DNA of 64,000 nt from Bin5 sp965232575 (GCA_965232575.1 CBDDPZ010000007.1:620001-684000), one strand, 5' to 3'. Positions 53,134 through 62,552 are shown, counted from the stretch's first letter. Notes: generated by a model from the sequence alone, not told the origin. Program-made: numbers and translations.

Positions 53134-53355
53134 GGTTGCGGTCGCGCAATTCACCGGATGGGCAGAGAAGGCAATGCGTTTCCAATCGATCCTGCTCGTC
53201 TGGCGGTTCTACGTCTGCTACCTTCGCCATAGCGGCCGCGAACTTCTCCCTGCTCCCCTGTCCGCACGCGACTCAAGATAGGCCTCTGTTGCGATCGCCG
53301 ATGCTTTCTCAGCCATAGCCAGAGTTATGAGCTGTTCAAGAGACATGCCTTCGCG

Positions 53356-53527
53356 TTTTTTATCCACGAAGGGCCACGAAGAGACACTAAGAACATCTTT
53401 TTGTCCGCGGAGGGACGCGGAGAACATCAAAGGCGTATCGGGTTTTCTTTGCGTGACGGCGCGGTCCTGGGCGGATCAGCCGCACTTTGCTCCTGTAATA
53501 TCGCTGTTCTGACAAACGTCAACGAGC
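53356..53527 (+). repeat. MITE-like intergenic repeat, copy B (right half only)
   Basis: It matches copies A and C from the CCACGAAGGGCCACGAAG sub-repeat to the right terminus GACAAACGTCAACGAGCCC. The left half is missing. The full gap 53134-53626 (493 bases) contains nothing else that I can identify. Confidence 0.65.
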
Positions 53528-53626
53528 CCTAATTGTCTTGCTGCCTTCAAGCGCCTCCAGCGCAATCCGGAACTTGCAGGCCGCCGTGTGTCGCCGGCAG
53601 GCTCTTTGTTTGTCAATTCGGAGACG

Positions 53627-53977
53627 CTAACCTCCTCGCAGGCCGCGGATTTCCGCCTCCAGTTCACGAATCCTTGCAGTATTCTCAAAATGCCGCCCTC
53701 TACCAATGTAGTTCGCGACAACGTTGGCTAAAATCGCGACTATCAACGTCACCAAGACATAGGTGGAGACCTGCAACCGCTGGTCCCGCTCGGCATCAAG
53801 GCGCACGCTCAGACCATCGTCTTCAATATCGCCCTCTTGGACCAGCTCATCATACAATTCGATGATTTCGGTGGCTCCCGTCCTGTGCGCCGCTTCTGCT
53901 ATCTGGTAGAGCAGGAACAGCATCGCCACAATCGTGATCAGATTGAAGACTACGGGTTGGAAGATTTTGTCTTTCAT
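53627..53977 (-). CDS. Small two-helix membrane protein with C-terminal coiled coil (tandem paralogue 2)
   Basis: This 116-residue protein starts at the ATG at 53977 behind a perfect AAGGAGG. Topology is a membrane helix at 8-30, a 40-residue acidic loop (EIIELYDELVQEGDIEDDGL), a second helix at 70-92 and a charged coiled-coil tail RIRELEAEIRGLRGG. It aligns residue for residue with the protein encoded just upstream at 53979-54335. I recognise no family. The one-base gap between the genes indicates one transcript. Confidence 0.75.
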   Translation of the reverse strand: MKDKIFQPVVFNLITIVAMLFLLYQIAEAAHRTGATEIIELYDELVQEGDIEDDGLSVRLDAERDQRLQVSTYVLVTLIVAILANVVANYIGRGRHFENTARIRELEAEIRGLRGG

Positions 53978-53978
53978 G

Positions 53979-54335
53979 TTACGGCCTCCTTGATCGCAAT
54001 CCACGTAGCGTTGCTTCCAGGTTGCGGATTCTGTCAAGGTTCGCGCGATGTCGACTGCGGCCAAGATAATTCGCGATGATATTGGCCAGAACGGCGACGG
54101 CCGCCGTGAGGATCATCTTGTTGTTGAACCCTCGGCGCCACTCTTGATCGGTCGCCAGACGCAAGGTTTCTCCCGCTATGTCATTTTCTTCAGCATGATT
54201 GACAAGAATCTGAATTGCCTCGCTCGTTGCTGACATTGTACGGTCGGGCGACGTTATCACCTGGGTCAGGCACAATAGCAAGGCGGCAATCGTGATTATG
54301 TTGAAGATTATGGGATGGATGAGTTTTCCCATCAT
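53979..54335 (-). CDS. Small two-helix membrane protein with C-terminal coiled coil (tandem paralogue 1)
   Basis: This 118-residue protein starts at the ATG at 54335 after AAAGGAGGACATGAA. It has helices at 8-30 and 73-93, an acidic loop and the end RIRNLEATLRGLRSRRP. Conserved with its neighbour are P8, FN.ITI at 11-16, AVLANI.ANY.GR.RH at 81-96 and RIR.LEA..RGLR at 102-114. The family is unknown to me. The pair may be a membrane sensor, a channel-like assembly or a defence effector, all speculative. Confidence 0.75.
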   Translation of the reverse strand: MMGKLIHPIIFNIITIAALLLCLTQVITSPDRTMSATSEAIQILVNHAEENDIAGETLRLATDQEWRRGFNNKMILTAAVAVLANIIANYLGRSRHRANLDRIRNLEATLRGLRSRRP

Positions 54336-54589
54336 TTCATGTCCTCCTTTATGAGGAACCCTGTTGTAGCAGTGATTGCGCCTCCCTTTGACCTGTCTAT
54401 CGACCGCGAACTCCTGGGCACAACATACAGACCGACAGGTCATCGGCGACAAGGCTTACATGGGATCAAGAGCTTGCGCATAGCGGCAGAGCGGGCGAGA
54501 CGCCCGCGATCCCAGGATGCGGTCCCGTGTGAAAAGTCCTGGTATCAAATTGAATTCACATCAGCATCAGGCCCTAATCGTATTTGTGA

Positions 54590-54899
54590 AAACAAAACGA
54601 TATCCACCAGATTTGACCGACAGCCAGAGGTTTATTATCCAGCATCTGATTCCAGCGGCCAAAGCGGGCGGACGTCCCCGCAGTCTGGACATGCGTTAGG
54701 TGGTTGATGCGCTCCTCTACCTGACTGAGGGTGGCATAAGCCTGCAACGGCTGGCAGTATCGATAGTCAGACGGTGAAGACCGGCAACACACCGACAGGC
54801 GTGCGGGGCTAGGATGGGGGCAAGTGCATCATGGGACGGAAACGGCGCCTTCTCGTCGATACGATGGGACTCGTATGGGGCCGTCTGGCTCCCTATTGA
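54590..54899 (+). pseudogene. Decayed IS5-family transposase
   Basis: Fragment 1 (to about 54735) reads RYPPDLTDSQRFIIQHLIP then AAKAGGRPRSLDMR, a TAG stop, and VVDALLYL. This is the typical IS5-type N-terminus. Fragment 2 (54759-54899), in another frame, reads IDSQTVKT with the first catalytic Asp, then DGGK..MGRKRRLLVDTMGL, with a TAG where Tyr is expected. About 60-80 residues between the fragments and all of the C-terminus are missing. No inverted terminal repeats were found. The remaining bases of the gap 54336-54999 hold nothing recognisable. Confidence 0.75.
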
Positions 54900-54999
54900 C
54901 CCTTCATCAAACGCCCTCTAAGAGCAACAAAGAGGAAGGAAAACACTGGAAAACTGATGGAAAGGACTTGGCTCGATTTGCCAATGCCCGTGTGTGACC

Positions 55000-55896
55000 T
55001 CATTCAGCTTCCCCCGGCCAAGCCTCCTCCCTGATCTCCGGCTCAACCACGGGCCCCCGCGCCCCGGGACGCAACCGCCCAGTCACGACCTGGCCGTCAT
55101 GCTGGAACACCAGCAGCGCGTCCTTCTCCTCCGCCTGCCGCCGCAGATTGCGCTTGCCCTCGATGCTGCGCATCGGGTCGAGATCGAAGGACGGCACCCA
55201 GGCCAGCCGGTCCATGTGCGCGGCCCAACTGCATGTGTCGCCAAGGAAGAGGAGCGATTCGCCGGTGTCCTCGACCCAGACCGCCTGAATGCTCTCCGTG
55301 TGGCCCGGTACGGTAACCGTGCGTACGCCGGCTGCCAGATCCTGATCGCCGTCCACAAGCTCCAGCTGGCCTGAGCGACGCAGCGGCTCCCAGTTGTTGG
55401 GGAAGTAGGTGCCGCGGGTGCGTTCATTGGGGAAGGCGGCTTCGGCCATTTCGAGGCGCTGAATGAGATAGCGGGCGTTGGGGAAAGCCGGGACAGCCTC
55501 GCTTTCCGGATCGGCGGGATCGCTCCAGTGGGTGCAGCCGCCGGCGTGGTCGGCGTGCAGGTGGGTCATCAGTACGATATCGACATCTTCCGGGCCGAAG
55601 CCCACTCGGCGCATGTCGGCCGCCAGACGCTGGTTGCTTTCCTCCATGCCAAAGATGCTTCGTTCCTTGGCGGTGATTTTGTCTCCCTGGCCGGCGTCCA
55701 CCAGGACCAGGCCGGCCGACGATTGGATAAGCAGGGAGCGCATCTGGACCGGAATACGATTCTTATCGTCGGGGCGGATGACGCGCTCCCACAGGACACG
55801 CGGCACGAGACCAAAGAAGCCGCCGCCGTCGACCAGCTGGCGGCCATCAGTTACGATGTGGCAGGGAATGGAACCGATTTGTAATGTGTATGGCAT
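55000..55896 (-). CDS. MBL-fold metallo-hydrolase
   Basis: This 298-residue protein has the metallo-beta-lactamase-fold zinc motif THLHADHAGG (His112, His114, Asp116, His117), a downstream metal His in VTVPGHTESIQAV, and Asp in LLFLGDTCSWAAHM. Length and layout fit the AHL-lactonase/arylsulfatase-like part of the superfamily, but I cannot fix the substrate. It has no signal peptide. No clear ribosome site precedes the ATG. Confidence 0.9.
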   Translation of the reverse strand: MPYTLQIGSIPCHIVTDGRQLVDGGGFFGLVPRVLWERVIRPDDKNRIPVQMRSLLIQSSAGLVLVDAGQGDKITAKERSIFGMEESNQRLAADMRRVGFGPEDVDIVLMTHLHADHAGGCTHWSDPADPESEAVPAFPNARYLIQRLEMAEAAFPNERTRGTYFPNNWEPLRRSGQLELVDGDQDLAAGVRTVTVPGHTESIQAVWVEDTGESLLFLGDTCSWAAHMDRLAWVPSFDLDPMRSIEGKRNLRRQAEEKDALLVFQHDGQVVTGRLRPGARGPVVEPEIREEAWPGEAE

Positions 55897-56022
55897 GGCA
55901 ATGTTGTAAGAATGTAGTTGGCGAAGTTTTCCTGACTATAGTGACTCTCTGTCCTCACCGAGTCAGTGCCGAGTATAGCACGGCCCGGCACAGTAACCTA
56001 CACACCCGAGGCGTGTCAGGCG

Positions 56023-56064
56023 TCGTTGACATTTTGGGAAGGCCGTTCAGACAAACGTCAACGA
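56023..56064. repeat. MITE-like repeat, copy D (terminus-to-terminus deletion form)
   Basis: Only 42 bases remain. The left terminus TCGTTGACATTTTGGGAAGG is joined almost directly to the right terminus GACAAACGTCAACGA. The two ends are imperfect inverted repeats of each other (TCGTTGACatTTTG against TCGTTGACgTTTGT). The surrounding gap 55897-56255 shows no gene and no clear promoter. Confidence 0.65.
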
Positions 56065-56255
56065 GCCCCGGGCAAGTTGCGTGACTTCCTTTCTGAATCT
56101 GTGCTCGAACTCCGTTGGCGTCCTGTCCCGATTTGACACACAGGGGCGCCTCTTCGCATACTTAAGCACATTCGTAACGGCGAAGTGCGTTCGCACTTTG
56201 GACAGTTTGTGCCTTCGAACCGGCTTCATCCGGGCTATGAAATAAGCGATACGCA

Positions 56256-57050
56256 ATGGCGCAAAAACAGTTCTTTACCGGCGAACCCGCGCAGATTCGC
56301 CCGCGCAGGTTGGTGCAGGGGTTGATCTTCGATTTCGACAACACGCTTGCACGGCTGAACAGACCTCTCGATGATTTGATGATCACGGGCGCGCAGACAG
56401 CCGTGACCTATATGCGCTCAACAGGGATGACCGACCTGCCCGACGAATTTTCGGAGCATCTTGTCGAAGCGCGGCGGTTTGCTGAAACGAAATCGGATGA
56501 TGAGCAGGAGGAGCACACAGCCGACGACACGCTCAGTTTTCTGTTGCAGTTCTTCGATTATCCGGCCTCACGCATGAACGAGGCGGTCCTGCGCCGAGCG
56601 GTCGATCTCTTCTATGCGCCGGAGATGACCGCGTGGGAAACGATGCCCGGCGCAATTGAACTTCTACAGAATTTGCGCGCCGAAGGCTATCCGCTGGCGG
56701 TCATCGCGAATTACGCAAGCGACCGCATCTTTCAGCGCATCATAGACTATACCGGCCTGCGCGCCTACCTGGATGTCTGTCTGAGCAGCGCGGCGGTGGA
56801 ATGGCGCAAACCTGAACGAGAAATCTATGATGCCGTCCTCGAACGCTGGGACGCGGAACCGTACGAATTGGTCTGCGTCGGCGACAGCCTCAAGCATGAT
56901 GTCGCCGGCGGTCAGGAGATCGGCGCGCTGACTGTTCACTGCCGTATGATCCCGCTGGCAGAGGACCAACGCCTGGTGGACAGCATCAAGCCTGACGCGG
57001 TTATCGAAGCGCTGTCCGAACTGCCCGCGCTCATTGAAATGTGGTGTTGA
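56256..57050 (+). CDS. HAD-superfamily hydrolase
   Basis: This 264-residue phosphatase-like protein has motif I FDFDNTLARL (Asp26 nucleophile, Asp28), a helical cap, motif II near LAVIANYAS and motif III/IV at KPEREIYDAVLERW and VCVGDSLKHDVAGGQEIG. Such enzymes remove phosphate from sugars, nucleotides or phosphoglycolate. The NUDIX gene begins two bases after its stop, suggesting a joint housecleaning role. Confidence 0.9.
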   Translation: MAQKQFFTGEPAQIRPRRLVQGLIFDFDNTLARLNRPLDDLMITGAQTAVTYMRSTGMTDLPDEFSEHLVEARRFAETKSDDEQEEHTADDTLSFLLQFFDYPASRMNEAVLRRAVDLFYAPEMTAWETMPGAIELLQNLRAEGYPLAVIANYASDRIFQRIIDYTGLRAYLDVCLSSAAVEWRKPEREIYDAVLERWDAEPYELVCVGDSLKHDVAGGQEIGALTVHCRMIPLAEDQRLVDSIKPDAVIEALSELPALIEMWC

Positions 57051-57052
57051 GC

Positions 57053-57562
57053 ATGAGAAACGATGAAAGCCCGCTGGAAGCAACCTTTCCCGTTACGATC
57101 AGCCGCGAGTATCCCCCCGCGCCGCTGGTGGCGGTGGCGGCCGTCGTTGTCGACGGCGAAGGACGTATCCTGATGGTCGAACGGGGCCGGCCGCCCTCGC
57201 AGGGAATGTGGGCGTTGCCCGGCGGCCTGCTGGATTTGGGCGAGCCGGTGCGCGCGGGCGTCGCGCGTGAGGTGCGGGAGGAGACCGGTGCCGAAATCGA
57301 TATCGTTGAGTTGGTCGACCTCTTTGAACCGATTCATCGCGACGCGACCGGACGCATTCGCTATCATTATGTCGTGATCGACTTCTGGGCCTATTTCCGT
57401 GGGGGCGATGTTGCTGCGGCCGATGACGTTGACGACGTCGCCTGGGTGCCGGTCGCGAGGCTGGGAGATTTGCCGATGGAGGAGGCTACGCGGCGGGTCG
57501 TTCGCAAGGCGCACGCTCGCTGGCAGCAGGTCGACGGCCGGCAGGGCGCCTCCTCTTCGTAG
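57053..57562 (+). CDS. NUDIX hydrolase (ADP-ribose pyrophosphatase-like)
   Basis: This 169-residue protein has a complete Nudix box in GGLLDLGEPVRAGVAREVREETGAEI (G-x5-E-x7-REU-x-EE-x-G-U). Start at ATG 57053 or GTG 57041; the latter overlaps the HAD gene. VERGRPPSQGMWALPGGLLDLGE resembles the ADP-ribose and related pyrophosphatases. It forms a two-gene unit with the HAD hydrolase. Confidence 0.92.
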   Translation: MRNDESPLEATFPVTISREYPPAPLVAVAAVVVDGEGRILMVERGRPPSQGMWALPGGLLDLGEPVRAGVAREVREETGAEIDIVELVDLFEPIHRDATGRIRYHYVVIDFWAYFRGGDVAAADDVDDVAWVPVARLGDLPMEEATRRVVRKAHARWQQVDGRQGASSS

Positions 57563-57576
57563 CCGGCGGACCAGGT

Positions 57577-57884
57577 TCCGTTGACATTTCGGGCAGGCCG
57601 AACGGCGAGAAAAGAGCGGAGAGGAGGGAGGAAAGAGAGGAACGGCAACTGCAGTCTCTCATTCCTCACGCCTGGGGTTGGGGATGTTTCTCGTTTGCAT
57701 CTTGTGATAAACACACCGAATCGATCCGCGGAGACCATCTTTTTTATCCGCGAAGGGCCGCGAAGAACACCAAAGGCGTATCGGATTTTCTTTGCATGAC
57801 GGCGCGGGCCTGCGGGGACCGGTCGCACTTTGCTCCCGCAAATCGCTGTTCTGACAAAGCTGTTCTGACTAACGTTAACGAGCT
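57577..57884 (+). repeat. MITE-like intergenic repeat, copy C (full length)
   Basis: The left terminus CCGTTGACATTTCGGGCAGG is followed by purine-rich tracts, GGGGTTGGGGATGTTTC, CTTGTGATAAACACACCG, the CCGCGAAGGGCCGCGAAG sub-repeats and the right terminus ACTAACGTTAACGAGCTC. The right terminus carries a short tandem duplication of CTGTTCTGAC. It fills most of the gap 57563-58001. The final 115 bases before the antiporter stop show nothing further. Confidence 0.7.
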
Positions 57885-58001
57885 CTAGCCACACTCTTTC
57901 TTCGAATCCCGGAAGTTCCTCTGTCAACAAAAAGAGCGCTCGATGCGGGGTTCACTCCTGCCGAGTTCGCGCGGTCGATGTCCCGCGGCCGCGGTCTGGA
58001 T

Positions 58002-59924
58002 TCAGTTAAAGAGCGCCCGCGCCTCGTGCAGATGGTCGAATGTGCCGACCAGCGTCAGATGATCGCCGAATTCCAACTGCGTGTTTCCGCGCGGCACGAT
58101 GAATTCTCCGTCGCGGCGAATCGACAGGATGAGTACGTCGCCCGGCAGCTCGATCTCACGCAGGGACCTGTCACCGTAGTCGGGATTGTGCACCCAGACT
58201 TCGGATACCTCTTTGTTGTCATCGGTCCGGGTCAGCAGTTCGTAGATGTCCGGATTGCGGGCCAACAGGCTTAGCAGCGCGGCCTGGTCCAACGAGGGGT
58301 TGAAGACTGTTACGTTCAACGTTTCGAATTCCACAAGCCGGTTGGTTTCCCTTACAAGGGTCACGATGTGGCCGATTCCGTAGCGGGTACGGGCCACGTG
58401 GCAGATGTGGCGGTTGCGGTCTGTGTCGCTGAGCGTGACGACGACCGTTTCGGCCAGATCGAGATGCCTGGCAAGCTCTTCTTCCTCATCGTCGATATTG
58501 GCGTGCAGGACCTCGATGCCTTCGGAGGAGCGTTGCCGCGCTCTGGCGATCAGATTTGCATCGGGGTCGACGAGAACCACGTGTTCATGGTGGCCCAGCA
58601 GCTGTTCGGCAACCTGAAGCCCCAGCCTTTCCGCGCCGAAAACAACGATGGGACGCAGCGTGGCCGCGGAGGTGCGCGGGACGATGCGGTTGAAGATCAA
58701 GGGGGCGGCGGTGACGGTGACGATGGCCACCAGGATGATCATCGTGTTGACCGATTCGCTGATGATTCCCATGTTCAGGCCGATCGCCGAGGCCGCGACG
58801 ATAAGTGAAAGGCGGGAGGAGAGTAGGAATCCGGCTGAAAACGTCTCGCGCCAACTGAACTGCAGCCGGAACAACAGCGCCGGCAAGAACTTGACCACGA
58901 ACGCGGCCAGCACCAGGAAGGGCAGAAGCAACAGGGCATCGGTTGACGCGACCAGAGCGCCCAGATTGAAATCCACCCCCACCATGATGAAAAAGATAGG
59001 GATGAAGAACCCGAAGCCGACGGCCTCCAGCTGGTGCATCGCCTCCAGATCTTCGCGCGTTGAGAGCAGAGACAGCATGGCTCCGGCAATGAAAGCGCCC
59101 AAGATAATCTCCGCGCCCAGCACCTCGGCCAGCACCACAAAAAGCAACATGATCGTGAAGGCGCCGCGGATCTTGATGCGGGCCGTAGTGTGGCTGAGCT
59201 CCTCCAACGTACGCCGCAAGGATTCCACCCGGTTCAGAGAAACGATGCCCAGGCGGTAGAGAAGGAAGAAAACGACGAAGAGCAGGCTGATCAGCAGGAT
59301 ATCGAGCGTCAAGCCGTGGGAAATCGTCGCAATGACCACGGTAATCAGGATCATGGTGGCGAAGTCGGCCACAAGGGCGGCGATCAGGATTGTCTGCCCG
59401 AAGCGGCCGCGGATGAGCTCCTGCTCCTTGAGCACGGGCATGACGACACCCAGCGACGTTGTCGACATGATCAGCGCCATCATCCACGGGCTGCTGACTA
59501 GGCCCATGCGCAGTAGCACAAAGCCGACTATTGTCGAGAGAGCAAGGGTTAGCAGAAAACTCAGCAGGCCGATGGAGAGGGGCCCGAAGGAACGCCGGTC
59601 GCGGCTGTCTGCCGGGGAAATTGCGGCCCGCGCGGCTCCGCCAGGGGCGGTCCCGGGCAGTTCTATGTTCAGATTGGCGAAGTCGATCTCCATTCCCGCC
59701 AGGAACATCAGGAAGACGAAGCCGAACTCAGCCAAGAGCGTCAGCAGCTGGTCTTCGTGAGTCACCCAGCCGAAACCGCTGCTGCCCACGACGATTCCCG
59801 CCAGGATTTCCCCGACGACGATCGGCAGCCGCAGCCGCTCGAAACGCGTGAGCAGCAGCGGCACGACAAATGCCAGGGAGATGACGATCAGGAGGGGCGT
59901 AAACGATCCTGCGCTCTCTTCCAT
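58002..59924 (-). CDS. CPA2 monovalent cation:proton antiporter with TrkA-N and TrkA-C domains (Kef/KefB type)
   Basis: This 640-residue membrane protein has a transporter domain of about twelve helices over 1-400 (LPIVVGEILAGIVVGSSGFGWV, AEFGFVFLMFLAGMEID, SLGVVMPVLKEQEL). A cytoplasmic TrkA-N/RCK domain follows from about 420 (VFGAERLGLQVAEQLLGHHEHVVLVDPD), then a TrkA-C domain ending LEFGDHLTLVGTFDHLHEA. It is expected to exchange K+ or Na+ for H+ under nucleotide or redox control. It is divergent from recD2. Confidence 0.93.
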   Translation of the reverse strand: MEESAGSFTPLLIVISLAFVVPLLLTRFERLRLPIVVGEILAGIVVGSSGFGWVTHEDQLLTLLAEFGFVFLMFLAGMEIDFANLNIELPGTAPGGAARAAISPADSRDRRSFGPLSIGLLSFLLTLALSTIVGFVLLRMGLVSSPWMMALIMSTTSLGVVMPVLKEQELIRGRFGQTILIAALVADFATMILITVVIATISHGLTLDILLISLLFVVFFLLYRLGIVSLNRVESLRRTLEELSHTTARIKIRGAFTIMLLFVVLAEVLGAEIILGAFIAGAMLSLLSTREDLEAMHQLEAVGFGFFIPIFFIMVGVDFNLGALVASTDALLLLPFLVLAAFVVKFLPALLFRLQFSWRETFSAGFLLSSRLSLIVAASAIGLNMGIISESVNTMIILVAIVTVTAAPLIFNRIVPRTSAATLRPIVVFGAERLGLQVAEQLLGHHEHVVLVDPDANLIARARQRSSEGIEVLHANIDDEEEELARHLDLAETVVVTLSDTDRNRHICHVARTRYGIGHIVTLVRETNRLVEFETLNVTVFNPSLDQAALLSLLARNPDIYELLTRTDDNKEVSEVWVHNPDYGDRSLREIELPGDVLILSIRRDGEFIVPRGNTQLEFGDHLTLVGTFDHLHEARALFN

Positions 59925-60074
59925 TTGGCGTTCGCGATGGTCCTGCTTCCAGTCTTATCTGTAAAGAGGGTCGGTGAAATGCGCTTCCACTACCCGGTGG
60001 AGCTGTCCCGCGGGGCACACAGATTGCGTAGGCGCGGTTTGATCGGGCTATACCATTCTGTTACCCTAACATCC

Positions 60075-62552
60075 ATGAGCGACGAAACGCAAGAAATTCT
60101 GCGCGGCGTTATCGAACGCATCACCTTTCATAACGAAGAAAATGGCTATACCGTCGTCAAGCTGGCGCCGGAGAATCCCACGCTTCACATGCCTCACTGG
60201 CATAAAGTAGCGTCAGTGGTGGGTACCATGGTCGGCGTCGCTGAAGGGGAGGCGGTGGAGTTGCGCGGGCAATGGGAGATGCATCCACAGTATGGCAAAC
60301 AGTTCTCGGTTGCTGAGATGCGGTCGGTGCTGCCGGCGACTGTTGCCGGCATTGAGAAGTTTCTGGGCAGCGGCCTGATCAAAGGGGTAGGCCCGGTGAC
60401 CGCCAAGCGCATCGTCGACCATTTTGGCGCGGAAACACTGGAGATCATCGACAATCATCCGCAGCGTCTTTCCGAAGTAGGCGGCGTCGGCCGCAAACGA
60501 GTTTCGATGATCAACTCCGGCTGGGTTGAGAAGAAGGCGATCAAGGAGGTGATGATCTTTCTTCAGGGTCACGGAGTCAGCGCCAGCCTGGCGGCGAAGA
60601 TCTACAAACGTTACGGTGACAGCGCCGTCGAGACTGTGCAGCGGAATCCCTACCGCCTGTCTGAGGATGTCTATGGCATCGGCTTTCTGACGGCAGACAG
60701 GATCGGACGGGCCCTGGGAATCGCTGAAGACGCGCCCCAGCGTATCGCCGCCGGTGTCGAGTTCTCGCTCAACCGGGCCACTGAAAAGGGCCATGTCTAC
60801 CTGCCAAGCGGGGAACTGATCGGGAAGGCCGAAGAGCTGCTGAATGTGGGGAGGGGGAAGGTTTCGGCCGGGCTGCTGCACCTGAAGAGTGCGGACCGCG
60901 TTAAGATCGCCTCGGGGCCGGGCGAGGAGGCTGAGGCGCTGCACTGGACGGTGGCAGGGATTTACGAACCATCAAGTCCTCAGCCCATGCCTCTGATGCC
61001 GGCAGACCGCGGCGCAAGCGAGAAGCCCTCCGCAGAGCAGATGGAAGACCTGTTGCAGAACGGGCGGGCGGTCTATCTGACGCCCATGTATTACGGTGAA
61101 GTGGGCGTCAGCAACCGGTTGGGCCGGTTAATGCAGGAATACCGAGCTGCGCCGACAGGAGGCGCCCGCAACGCTAATGCGCTTGCTTCTATTCAAGGAA
61201 CGGACTGGGAACGGAAATTCGCGCAACTCGAAGAGAGGGCAAGTAACGACGATAACCCGGTGCGTCTCGATCCGAGGCAGAAGGAAGCGGTGCAAACGAC
61301 GCTGACCCACCGGCTGACCGTGCTGACCGGGGGGCCCGGCACGGGCAAGACGACCGTCGTGCGCACGATCATCGAACTGTGCGAGGATGCGGGCGCGAAG
61401 GCGGTCCTGGCCGCGCCAACCGGCCGGGCTGCAAAGAGGCTCACTGAGGCAACAGACCGGCCGGCAAAGACGGTCCACAGGCTGCTTCAGGTGCAGCCGG
61501 CAGCCGGGATGTCGTTCAAACATAATGAAGAGCACCCTCTCACCGGCGACCTGCTGATCGTGGACGAGTCCTCAATGCTGGATCTGATTCTGATGAATCA
61601 TCTGCTCAAGGCTATTCCTCCAGAGATGTCTCTGCTGTTGGTCGGCGATGTCGACCAGCTACCCAGCGTGGGGGCAGGCAATGTGCTGCGGGACGTGATC
61701 ACGGCCATCGAAGGGGCTGGTAAAGAGCCCCGGCACGCTCCGGTGTCAAATTCCCGGTCCTGCGCTGCTGTGGTGCGTCTGGCCAGGATCTTTCGGCAGG
61801 CGGCCGGGAGCTATATCGTCGAAAATGCCCATCGCATCCACCGCGGCCAGATGCCGGTACTGACACGGTCGGCCAATGAAGGGAGCGTTGGGGCCGATGA
61901 TTTCTTTCTGTTCCGGACGGAAGAACCTGAACGGGCCGCTCATCTATGTGTGGAACTGGTCAAAGAACGCATCCCGCGTCGTTTTGGCATTTCCTCCCGG
62001 GACATTCAGGTTCTCAGCCCCATGCACCGCGGCGCGGCCGGGGTGAAGTCACTCAACGGGATGATCCAGCAGGCACTCAACCCGCCCGGGCCGGAGAAGA
62101 TCGAGCGAAGCTTTGGAGACAGCATCTACCGGGCAGGGGACCGGGTGATGCAGGTGCGTAATAACTATGACAAAGATGTGTTCAATGGCGATATGGGTTA
62201 TATTAAAGATGTCGACCTGATTGAACAGCGGGTAACGGTTGAAATCGACGGGCGCCGCGTAGGCTACGATTTCCCGGAGTTGGACGAACTGGTCCATGCC
62301 TACGCAATCAGCGTACACAAGAGCCAGGGCAGTGAATTCCCGGCAGTCGTCATCCCACTGCTTACAAGCCACTACATGCTACTTCAACGGAATCTATTGT
62401 ACACGGCCGTCACGCGGGCGAAGCGTCTGGTCGTGTTGGTGGGACAGCTGAAAGCGGTCGGCATGGCGGTTGGCAACGACAAGGTAGCCCAACGTTACAG
62501 TGGGCTGACCGAGCGGCTGCGGCGTACGACAGCAATGGAGATATATGCATGA
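60075..62552 (+). CDS. recD2: RecD2-type ATP-dependent DNA helicase
   Basis: This 825-residue SF1B 5'-3' helicase acts in DNA repair without RecBC. The start is the ATG at 60075, giving the family start LRGVIERITFHNEENGYTVVKL. The RecD2-specific N-domain contains helix-hairpin-helix repeats (LIKGVGPVTAKRIVDHFG, EVGGVGRKRV, YGIGFLTADRIG). Walker A is GGPGTGKTT near 420 and Walker B LLIVDESSML near 495. Late motifs include MQVRNNYDKDVFNGDMGY, the AYAISVHKSQGSEF motif and YTAVTRAK. The stop overlaps the next gene's ATG (ATGA). Confidence 0.95.
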   Translation: MSDETQEILRGVIERITFHNEENGYTVVKLAPENPTLHMPHWHKVASVVGTMVGVAEGEAVELRGQWEMHPQYGKQFSVAEMRSVLPATVAGIEKFLGSGLIKGVGPVTAKRIVDHFGAETLEIIDNHPQRLSEVGGVGRKRVSMINSGWVEKKAIKEVMIFLQGHGVSASLAAKIYKRYGDSAVETVQRNPYRLSEDVYGIGFLTADRIGRALGIAEDAPQRIAAGVEFSLNRATEKGHVYLPSGELIGKAEELLNVGRGKVSAGLLHLKSADRVKIASGPGEEAEALHWTVAGIYEPSSPQPMPLMPADRGASEKPSAEQMEDLLQNGRAVYLTPMYYGEVGVSNRLGRLMQEYRAAPTGGARNANALASIQGTDWERKFAQLEERASNDDNPVRLDPRQKEAVQTTLTHRLTVLTGGPGTGKTTVVRTIIELCEDAGAKAVLAAPTGRAAKRLTEATDRPAKTVHRLLQVQPAAGMSFKHNEEHPLTGDLLIVDESSMLDLILMNHLLKAIPPEMSLLLVGDVDQLPSVGAGNVLRDVITAIEGAGKEPRHAPVSNSRSCAAVVRLARIFRQAAGSYIVENAHRIHRGQMPVLTRSANEGSVGADDFFLFRTEEPERAAHLCVELVKERIPRRFGISSRDIQVLSPMHRGAAGVKSLNGMIQQALNPPGPEKIERSFGDSIYRAGDRVMQVRNNYDKDVFNGDMGYIKDVDLIEQRVTVEIDGRRVGYDFPELDELVHAYAISVHKSQGSEFPAVVIPLLTSHYMLLQRNLLYTAVTRAKRLVVLVGQLKAVGMAVGNDKVAQRYSGLTERLRRTTAMEIYA

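Noticed and set aside
53979..54335. Tandem small membrane proteins as holin/antiholin or phage lysis genes
   Set aside because: There are no other phage genes nearby, and the long acidic loop and C-terminal coiled coil are not typical of holins. The idea cannot be supported from sequence.
59757..60074. Possible N-terminal extension of RecD2
   Set aside because: The upstream codons overlap the start of the divergent antiporter gene and do not resemble RecD2. Homology starts right after the ATG at 60075.
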